From Delphinapterus leucas (taxonomy: Eukaryota; Chordata; Mammalia; Artiodactyla; Monodontidae), in assembly GCF_002288925.2 (NCBI RefSeq), contig NW_022098063.1, forward strand, positions 742,326 through 806,325: 64,000 bases of DNA, in the 5' to 3' direction. The position numbers and the translations under genes were made by a program. Numbering within the stretch: the first letter of the stretch is position 1; each line of letters begins with the position of its first letter. Positions 56,401 through 64,000 of this stretch are shown here, in pieces. A model generated the notes under the pieces. It had not been told where the DNA came from, searched no databases, and saw nothing but the letters and a program-made list of their open reading frames with translations.

Positions 56401-57478
56401 TGTTTATCATCTGAAATAACCAGCTTTTAGTTTTACAGATCTTTGCTCTTGATTTCTTTGTTTCTATTTCATTTATTACTGCTCTGATCTTTATGATACT
56501 TTCTACTGATTTTGGGTTTTGTTTGTTCTTTTTCTCTAGTTCCTTTGGGTGTAAGGTTAGGTTGTTTATTTGAGATTTTTTTTTGTTTCTGGAGGTAGGA
56601 TTGTATTGCTATAAACTTCCCTCTTAGAACTGCTTTTGCTGCATCCCATAGGTTTTGGGTCATTGTGTTTTCGTTGTCATTTGTCTCTAGTTATTTTTTG
56701 GTTTCATCTTTGATTTCTTCAGTGATCTCTTAGTTATTTAGTAACGTACTGTTTAGCCTCCATGTGTTTGTGTTTTTTACGTTTTTTTCTCTGTAATTGA
56801 TTTCTAATCTTATAGTGCTGTGGTTGGAAAAGGTGCTTGTTATGATTTCAGTTTTCTTTAATTTACTGAGGCTTGATTTGTGACCCAAGATGTGATTTAT
56901 CGTGGAGAATGTTCCCTGTGCACTTGAGAAGAAAGTGTAATCTGTTGTTTTTGGATGTAATGTCCTATAAATATCAATTAAATCTATCTGGTCTATTGTG
57001 TCATTTTTAAAGCTTGTGTTTCCTTATTAATTTTCTGTCTGGATGATCTGTCCATTGGTGTAAGTGAGGTGTTAAAGTCCCCCACTTTTATTGTGTTACT
57101 GTTGATTTCCTCTTTTATAGCTGTTAGCTATTTGCCTTATGTATTGAGGTTCTCCTGTGTTGGGTGCATATATGTTTAGAATTGTTATATCTTCTTGGAT
57201 TGATCCCTTGATCATTATGTAGTGTCCTTCCATGTCTCTTGTAACATTCTTTAAGGTCTTACTCCAGCTTTCTTTTGATTTCCATTTGCATGGAATATCT
57301 GTTTCCATCCATTCATTTTCAGTCTGTATGTGTCCCTAGGTCTGAAGTGGGTCTCTTGTAGACAGCATATATACGGGTCTTGTTTTTGTATCCATTCAGC
57401 GAGCCTGTATCTTTTGGTTTCAGCATTTAATCCATTCACATTGAAGGTAATTTTCAATATGTATGTTCCTATTACCAT
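53476..57478 (-). pseudogene. LINE-1 ORF2, broken, with a SINE inserted
   Basis: Endonuclease/reverse transcriptase ORF. The N-terminus (ITFNVNGLNAETKRYRLAEW, then [14 protein letters not shown]) opens at about 57478. The RT motif region [19 protein letters not shown] is intact at about 55,430. The C-terminal zinc-knuckle/helical part reads [14 protein letters not shown] at about 54,041. The frame ends LTHIYGI at 53476. A SINE interrupts the last ~60 codons, and frameshifts are frequent. Confidence 0.85.
53645..53847 (-). mobile_element. CHR-type SINE nested in LINE-1 ORF2
   Basis: Exact 14-bp TSD GCCACATCTTCTTT at 53631-53644 and 53848-53861. Removing the SINE and one TSD copy restores the continuous L1 alignment, which proves the order of insertion. 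Confidence 0.96.
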
Positions 57479-57530
57479 TTTCTTAATTGTTTTGTTTTTG
57501 TAGGTCTTTTTCTTCTCTTGTGTTTCCCAC

Positions 57531-58430
57531 TTAGAGAAGTTCCTTTAGCATTTGCTGTAGAACTGGTTTGGTGGTGGTGAATTCTCTTAGCTTTTGCTTG
57601 TCTGTGAAGCTTTTGATTTCTCTGTTGAATCTGAATGAGATCCTTGCTGGGTAGAGTAATCTTGGTTGCAGTTTCTTTTTTTTCATCACTTTAAACATAT
57701 CATGACACTCCTTTTTGGCTTATAGAATTTCTGCTGAGAAATCGGCTGTTAACCTTATGTGAGTTCCCATGTATGTTATTTGTCATTTTTTCCTTGTTGC
57801 TTTTAATAATTTTTCTTTGTGTTTAATTGTTTTCAGTTTGATTACTATGTGTCTCGGCGTGTGTCTCCTTGGGTTTATCCTACCTGAGACTCTGCACTTC
57901 CTGGACTTGGGTGGCTATTTCCTTTCCATGTTAGTGAAATTTTCAGCTATTATCTCTTCAAATATTTTCTTGGGCCCTTTCTCTCTTCTCCTTCTGGGAC
58001 CCCTATAATGTGAATGTTGGTGCGTTTAATGTTGTTCCAAAGGTCTCTTAGGCTGTCTTCATTTCTTTTCATTCTTTTTTCTTTATTCTGTTCTGCAGCA
58101 GTGAATTCCACTCTTCTGTCTTCCAGGACACTTACCTGTTTTTCTGCCGCAGTTATTCTGCTATTGATTCCTTCTAGTGTATTTTTCATTTCGGTTATTG
58201 TATTGTTCATCTGTGTTTGTTCTTTACTTCTTCTAGGTGTTTGTTAAACATTTCTTGCATCTTCTCCATCTTTGCCTCCATTCTTTTTCTGAGGTACTGG
58301 ATCATCTTCACTATCATTATTCTGAAATATTTTTCTGGAAAGTTTCCTATCTCCACTCTATTTAATTGTTTTTCTGGGGTTTTATCTCATTCCTTTGTCT
58401 GGTAGATAGTCCTCTGCCTTTTCTTTTTGT
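57531..58430 (-). pseudogene. LINE-1 ORF1, broken
   Basis: The RNA-binding protein ORF of the element. N-terminal coiled-coil and central part ([20 protein letters not shown], then [23 protein letters not shown]) are seen at 58,210-57,950. The last codons end with a stop at 57531. The start codon is not preserved and the frame is interrupted near 57,950. Confidence 0.8.
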
Positions 58431-58539
58431 CTGTCTTTCTGTGAATGTGGTTTTTGTTCCACAGGCTGCAGGATTGTAGATCTTCTTGCTTTTGCTTTGT
58501 GCCCTCTCTTTCAAGATTTAAAATGTACATACCTTTCAA

Positions 58540-58760
58540 CCCCAAATTCACTTTTAGGAATCTAAAAATCTTTACAAGTTCAATATAGGAATGACATCCT
58601 AAATATTCAGTACAAGGAATGGTTAAATGGATTATCATACTTATGTACTGTACTGATATAGAAAAGCATCCACAATATTACGTCAAGTACAAAAAAAAGT
58701 AAGGTCCAGAATATAAATGTGGCACCATTTTTTAGACACATTTGTGTAGGAATAAAATAT
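58540..58760 (+). mobile_element. Old LINE-1 3' UTR segment
   Basis: CCCAAATTCACTTTTAGGAA, GGAATGGTTAAATGGATTAT, GATATAGAAAAGCATCCACA, GTGGCACCATTTTTTAG: sense old L1 3' UTR. It abuts the 5' end of the younger antisense L1. Confidence 0.6.
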
Positions 58761-58949
58761 TCTTGTTTATTTTTTAGTTGGCCTACATTAAGGTTTTTGT
58801 CTGTGTTTAGAAAAATTCCTTAGAGATAATGAGATATATAAAGAGGCAGTGAACCAAAGACATACCTAAATCACTTCTGAATTTGGAAGTCATGGCACGT
58901 GAGGGGCAAAAGAGAAGAAAACAGGGGAGAACAGAAGAAGTGGACTTGC

Positions 58950-59009
58950 AGCGAAAGTGAGAGAGAGAGAGAGGGAGGAAGGGAGGGAAGGGGTGGTTGG
59001 TGGGGGAGA

Positions 59010-59052
<43 letters not shown>

Positions 59053-59095
59053 AGGGAGGGAGGGAGGGAGGGAGGGAGAAAGAGAGAGAGAATAT
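58950..59095. repeat. Long purine-only tract with (GA)n and (GGGA)n
   Basis: Mostly G and A on the + strand, interrupted by GGTGGTTGGTGG at about 58,990. Contains about 17 GA units (59,010-59,045) followed by about 8 GGGA units (59,045-59,080). Confidence 0.9.
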
Positions 59096-59409
59096 GGCAA
59101 AAGAGAAGACCTGGGAGTGTGTGGAGAAAGAACAGTGTTTTCAAAATTCAATTTTAAATAGTTCACCTTGTTACAACCTTCCCCCTGTCCCACAACTTCA
59201 TGTACCCAGACATTCTTTAGAGTCTCTTTTATACACAGAAGAATACTTTGTGTGAGTGAAGTGTGTATGTGAATGCTTTGTGTGTGTGAATGCTTTGTGT
59301 GAACTACCCCAGATAAATTTTAGGAGAGGGGCAACATTCCACGTCTGAATAGACAGGAAGCTGAGAAAAGAGAATCTCTATGGGAGATAAGTGTATAGCA
59401 GAATAGGGA

Positions 59410-60025
59410 GGTACAAACTTTCAGCTGCAGAATAAATGAGTCACAGGTATGAAATATACAGTGTGGGGAATACAGTTAATAACTGTGTAATATCTTTGCA
59501 TGGTGACATATTGTAACTAGACTTACGGTGATCATTTTGAAATGTATAGAAAAATATCACTATGTTGTGTAACAAGAACTAACATAGTGTTGTAGGTCAA
59601 TTATACTTCAAAACCAAACAGACATGCAAACTCAGAAAAAGAGAGCAGACTGTGGTTACCAGAGGTGAAGGGGTGGGGGGAGGGGGAATTGGAGGAAGGT
59701 GGTCAAGAGGTACAAACTTTCAGTTATAAGATAAATAAGTACTAGGGAGATAATGTATAACATGATGAGTATAACTAACACTGCTGTATGATATACAGGA
59801 AAGTTGTTAAGAGAGTAAGTAAGTCCTAAGAGTTCTCATCACAAGGGGAAAATTCTTTTACTTTTTTCTTTTCTCCTTTTCTTTTTATTGTATGTATAAA
59901 AGAAGATGGATGCTAGCTGAACCTATTGTGGTAATTGTTTCACAATATATGTAGATCAAATCATCATATTGTGCACGTTAAACTTATACAGTGATGTATG
60001 TCAATTATTTCTCAGTAAAGCTGAA
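59410..60025 (+). mobile_element. Two old LINE-1 3' UTR copies in tandem
   Basis: The first (59,410-59,610) ends TGTTGTAGGTCAATTATACT. The second (59,620-60,025) repeats the same block from GAGGTACAAACTTTCAG to GTATGTCAATTATTTCTCAG followed by TAAA. Both are sense to DTWD2 and related to 7330-7585. Confidence 0.7.
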
Positions 60026-60029
60026 AATT

Positions 60030-60476
60030 TACCTTCTGATTCTTTACTGATCAGGAATTCATTGTTTTTACCCAGTATCAACTGACCTTTACATTATTAG
60101 TTTTCAAATGATGTAATGTGTATCCTTCAGAATAAATTTTTATCAAGATCAACTTTTAGGAGACTTCAAATGTACCAGTATAAAAGACTAAGATTAAAAA
60201 TCAGTTTTCAAATAGTAATTTTACTTTGAGTTTATTTGCCATGATGCATATTTTAAAAGAATATCATTTAGTGCATTTTGTTTTACACAGATTCCTTTTA
60301 ACTACTTTTAATTTAGTGTTTTCACAGGAACAGAAGATATGCCATTTTAGGCCAGTCTGGTCAGTGGTTTGTACAGCCTAATATATTGTTTTTGATAGTA
60401 AAGTGTGGCTGTTGTTCCAGTTGTCTATTTTTACATGTGCAGAAAGCAATTAACACAGCAGGTTTGAGACTGCTAT
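60030..60476. other. Intron 4, nothing recognised
   Basis: No exon or confident repeat. Confidence 0.4.
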
Positions 60477-60488
60477 CCTTAGAAATAT

Positions 60489-60698
60489 CCTTTTTTTTTT
60501 TTTTTTTGTGGTACACGGGCCTCTCACTGCTGTGGCCCTTCCCGCCGCGGAGCACAAGCTCCGGACGTGCAGGCTCGGCGGCCATGGCTCACGGGCCCAG
60601 CCGCTCCGCGGCACGCGGGATCCTCCCGGACGGGGGCACAAACCCGCGTCCCCTGCGTCGGCAGGCGGACTCCCAACCGCTGCGCCACCAGGGAAGCC
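60489..60698 (-). mobile_element. CHR-type SINE, short form, CpG-rich
   Basis: T run, GTGGTACACGGGCC, and a body unusually rich in intact CpG (CCCGCCGCGGAG, CCGCTCCGCGGCACGCGGGA), ending CCACCAGGGAAGCC. TSD CCTTAGAAAYAT at 60477-60488 and 60699-60710. The CpG retention suggests a young copy. Confidence 0.93.
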
Positions 60699-60710
60699 CC
60701 TTAGAAACAT

Positions 60711-62754
60711 TCTTGCAAGAATGGCCTTTGGCATCTGAGAATGTGAATGGTAAACAGTTTGCTGCACAGATATAAACTTTCCCTAAAGGATGAGTGGCTC
60801 ACTGTTGTACAAACAATGTGGTGTATAATGAACACTTGCTTTTCTGTAGGAGTCTGAAATTTTGGTGCGTGCCAGGCAGAGGGTGTCTATGTAACTAATC
60901 TCCAGTGAAGACCTTGGGCCCTGTGTCTCTAATGAGCTTCTCTGGTAGGCAGCACTTAACACAGGTTGTCACAGTTTAATGCTGGAGGATTTAAGTGCAT
61001 CCTCTTCGACCTCACTGGGAGAGGACTCTTGGAAGCTTGAGCCTGATTTCATTTTGGACATGTGTCTTTTCCCTTTGGTAATTTTGCTTTGTGTTCTTTT
61101 GCTGTAATAAGTCTTAGTCATACGTTGAACTAGATGCTGAGTTCTGTGAGTCCTAGTGAATCACTAGACCTGTGAGTAGTCTTGGGAACCCATGACAAAC
61201 TGCATAACAAAATTCTGCAAAACGTAGTATCTTAAAACAGCCATATTATTGTATCTCACGATTTTGTTGGTCAAGAATTCAGTTTGACTTGTTGACAGAG
61301 GTCACTTGGTGATTTTCATCTAATAGTTGGTTTGGTCTGGTGGGTCCAAGAGCTTTCTCCATGAATCTGGCACTTTGGCAGCGATGGATGGAAGGCTGTG
61401 CTCAGCTGGGACTGTTGACTGGACTGCCTACATATGGCCTCTCCTGTATTACAGCCCTAAAATGCCAATTAAGAATCAGACTATCCTGAATAGACCGATC
61501 ATTTATTTATTTTATACTGCTGAAATAGCTTATATTATTATTTTTAGCTGGAATAATTGGAGTTCTGAATTCCCTGTATTACCACATATTTTGTAATGTG
61601 TGGTTATTAATTCCTTTTGTTTTCCCCAAACTACCTTCCCTTTGAGTGTTAAGGGATATCTTTTTGTTCTGCTGAATAATTCTGTGTTCATGTTATCTGT
61701 ACTCTTTGTGATTTTATTAACATGTAACATCTTCTTTTGGCTTTCATATTTCTAAGAAGAGAATGTTTTTATTATATCCTCTTTAGAGAGTGACTATTCT
61801 AGTTATTTTTATCTTAACCGTTTCCAGGTTCATTTTTTCATTTGAAAATGAAAAATCTGACCTATATGCAATATGATAGGCTGAGATGCACCATATATTT
61901 TTTTCCTCCAGAAGAACCATGGAGGCATGAATTCCCTTTGCAGAAAATATTATTACTTTTTATGGCTAGAAATTATTCATACTTAAGTGGAAAATTTTCA
62001 AACCTGTGATTAGAAATATTTCTTTTTTACTCACTGGTTTGTAGTTCCTTGAGAGCCCTTGGAGCCTTTTTTTAAATGAATAACATGAAAAATTCTTGAA
62101 ATCTTTCAGCGGCTTTTACAAATTTTAGCTCATAGTTTGATAGCTTCACATTTGAGTTCCTTCAGGACTCCTGAGTGAATGTTATTCAATCCTAATTTAT
62201 TTGTATTCAACAATCATGTTTATTTTTTGGTATTAACAATAAATGACATCTCTGGATAATATTGCATGTTAGAAAATTTTAGCATGCATTATATAATTTC
62301 ATTCTTTAAGCAAATTGTTAGATGGTTTGAATAAGTATTTTTTAAAAATTGAATCATAATGTTTTATAGTAGCAGTTAATTTGGCATTCTGTATATGCCA
62401 TGGATTGTAATAGTTCATATTTGTGAATATTATGTGGATCTCATTTTAAGAAGTTGTCTCTTTTCATAGCTTACTCCAATTATTTACAATACTATTTTTT
62501 TCTGTTTTTGAGATTCAAATAAAAATAATCTCTAAATTAGAATGATAGACTTAGAAGGAAGCTCAAAACTGGGTACTAGGGACACAAGAGGTTTTTCATT
62601 ATCCTCCTTGTACTTATTTTGAAAATTTTCTACATTGAGCAGGAAATTTCAAAGAGGAAAATAAAAATTGCTTGAAATCCTACTATCCATAAATAATCAT
62701 AGTTAGCATTTTGGTCATTTCCTTTCTTCTCCATCTTCCTGTGGATTTGAATAG
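60711..62754. other. Intron 4, nothing recognised
   Basis: No exon of DTWD2 and no confident repeat; short open frames only. Confidence 0.4.
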
Positions 62755-62870
62755 TATTGTTAATTATCCCACTTCATAGATGAGAAACCTGAGGCTTAGA
62801 GTGATTTTTTAAGTTTGAAAATAGAAGAACTAGAGTGAGAATGGAGATCTTATGACTCCAAATCCCACCG
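62755..62870 (-). repeat. MIR SINE
   Basis: CCCACTTCATAGATGAGAAA followed by CCTGAGGCTTAGAGTG is the reverse complement of the MIR core end. Confidence 0.65.
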
Positions 62871-64000
62871 CTCATGGGCATCTGTTCAGTTTTAGGGGCA
62901 CCACACTACCATCCTAAGTCCTGGTGTTTAGATGATTGTTGTTGTTGTTAATGTTGATCAAGGCAGGCAGGATATTATGCAGTCCACTTGCATCAGGGAT
63001 GTTCTGAGATTGATATTTGAATACCTGAGGTGAACCCGGGACACTCATGATCACAGTGAGTCTCCTCTCTGCTTTAGTGCACTTAGAGTGCTCAGTTAGG
63101 TGATTGAATTTCAGCCTTGATTTCTGACTTATCATTCAATTTCCCCCAGTGGGACTGAACTCTGCCTTAAATCCCCACCTCCCTAGTTCTTGCTCCTAGA
63201 AACTGGACCACAGAAGCTCCACCCACTGACTGGAATCTTGTTCCAAAGATAGGATCATGGTGGTACCATCCACCTGACTCTTCTGACCTTGTCTCACTCA
63301 CAAGTTAGAGTGCTTTTGGCTATTTGACCACCATTTCAGTGTCACTAAAGATATGGATGTTTGCACTGTTGGTCACTCTCTTTGGGGGAGCAGCCCTACA
63401 GTGTGGACTCACTTATATCTACTTTCTTACTTTTTCTCACCAGCATATATATATTGAAGTTGAAATAGTAGAGACTTTCAGGTTTTTTCCATCAGGGTAT
63501 ACTACTTCCTTAGGATAATCCTAAACTATTAATTAGATATTGAATCTCTGCACTTACAATGTTTTTGTATATATATGTATATCTTCTGAACTATTCCCAG
63601 TGAAATGAACTTGAGAATTTAGAATCCCTTTAAAGTAATAATTTTCAGTCTAAAGTTTACAGGAGTGGTTAAAGCCTGAGGTATATACATTTGTGAGTCA
63701 TTTCCACTTAGGTGGCAAGTGAAACCAGGTTATGGATATTATCTAGAATGAGAATATGGAGTTAAAAACAAGTATTTGAGATTGGACCTTGAGGAACTTG
63801 AGTATTTAATAACCAGGAGAGAAGGTTGAAACCACAAAGGAGACAAGGAATTTGTAGCCAGATGGGTAGAAAGAAAACTAAAGGAATGTGGTGTCTTGAG
63901 AACAAAGGAAGAAGAGTGTTAGCAAAGTTGAATGCTCCTGAGAGATCAGTTAAGATGAGTACTGAGAAGTATCCATTAGTTTTAGTGACATGACGGTTAT
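62871..64000. other. Intron 4, end of window
   Basis: The last ~150 bp (AATGCTCCTGAGAGATCAGT, TAAGATGAGTACTGAGAAGT) resemble a common old repeat that I cannot name. No DTWD2 exon found. Confidence 0.4.

Larger units (their letters stand above)
53105..58520 (-). mobile_element. Nearly complete LINE-1, 5'-truncated in the 5' UTR
   Basis: On the minus strand it runs from a residual 5' UTR (about 58,520) through ORF1, ORF2 and the 3' UTR to the tail AGCAATTATACTCCAATAAA near 53,110. About 5.2 kb of L1 sequence plus a nested SINE. It is antisense to DTWD2 intron 4 and, through many frame breaks, not able to move. Confidence 0.92.
50740..64000 (+). other. DTWD2: DTWD2 intron 4 (start; runs beyond the window)
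   Basis: Begins with the donor GTAAAC. The remaining exons were not found before position 64,000, so the intron is at least 13.26 kb. It carries the second large L1, several SINEs and a long purine-rich tract. Confidence 0.75.

Noticed and set aside
58807..59193. Serine/proline/leucine-rich 128-codon frame and E/R-rich frames on the other strand
   Set aside because: Produced by the purine tract (GA)n/(GGGA)n; simple repeat translation.
50740..64000. Search for DTWD2 exons 5 and 6
   Set aside because: No segment encodes the expected C-terminal third with splice signals; these exons probably lie beyond the window.
1..64000. CRISPR array, operon, bacterial or plasmid features
   Set aside because: The sequence is mammalian nuclear DNA: spliced gene, SINEs, LINEs and LTRs. 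The regular repeats seen are all retroelements or simple repeats.

Overview
The window is mammalian nuclear DNA, most likely from a whale or dolphin. Two things point there. First, about twenty copies of the tRNA-derived CHR-type SINE are present, many flanked by clear target-site duplications (TSDs); the family is known from cetaceans, hippos and relatives. Second, I saw no ruminant-type BovB or ART2A repeats. Coding density is very low, introns are large, and most of the sequence is interspersed repeat.

The only cellular gene I can support is the 5' two thirds of DTWD2 on the + strand, a tRNA-uridine aminocarboxypropyltransferase. Exon 1 (coding 16035-16252) lies in a CpG-rich promoter. Exon 2 is 43391-43481, exon 3 is 47468-47562 and exon 4 is 50547-50739. 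All junctions have GT/AG signals and the reading frame is continuous through 597 nt (199 codons). The C-terminal third is not found before the window ends, so intron 4 is at least 13.2 kb long.

Layout. Positions 1-15,840 are intergenic and hold SINEs, MIRs, a short L1 3' end with a perfect fold-back beside it, and a cluster of retroviral-type LTRs (7.8-14.6 kb). Positions 15,840-16,420 are the DTWD2 promoter, 5' UTR and exon 1. Intron 1 (27.1 kb) is dominated by antisense LINE-1, including an L1 from about 26.0 to 31.66 kb that keeps its CpG-rich 5' UTR and ORF1 but has lost the end of ORF2. Intron 2 (4.0 kb) is poor in recognisable repeats. Intron 3 (3.0 kb) holds three antisense SINEs, one ending 89 bp before exon 4. 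Intron 4 contains a second antisense L1 (about 53.1-58.5 kb) with a SINE nested in ORF2.

No undescribed system was found. The most unusual items are structural: a perfect 69-bp inverted repeat next to an L1 insertion, an 89-bp inverted templated insertion in another L1, a recent 56-bp tandem duplication, an L1 insertion lacking its 3' UTR, and a minimal AUG-UGA upstream element plus a CTCF-like site just before the DTWD2 start codon. Repeat class names are from memory of consensus sequences, not from a database search.
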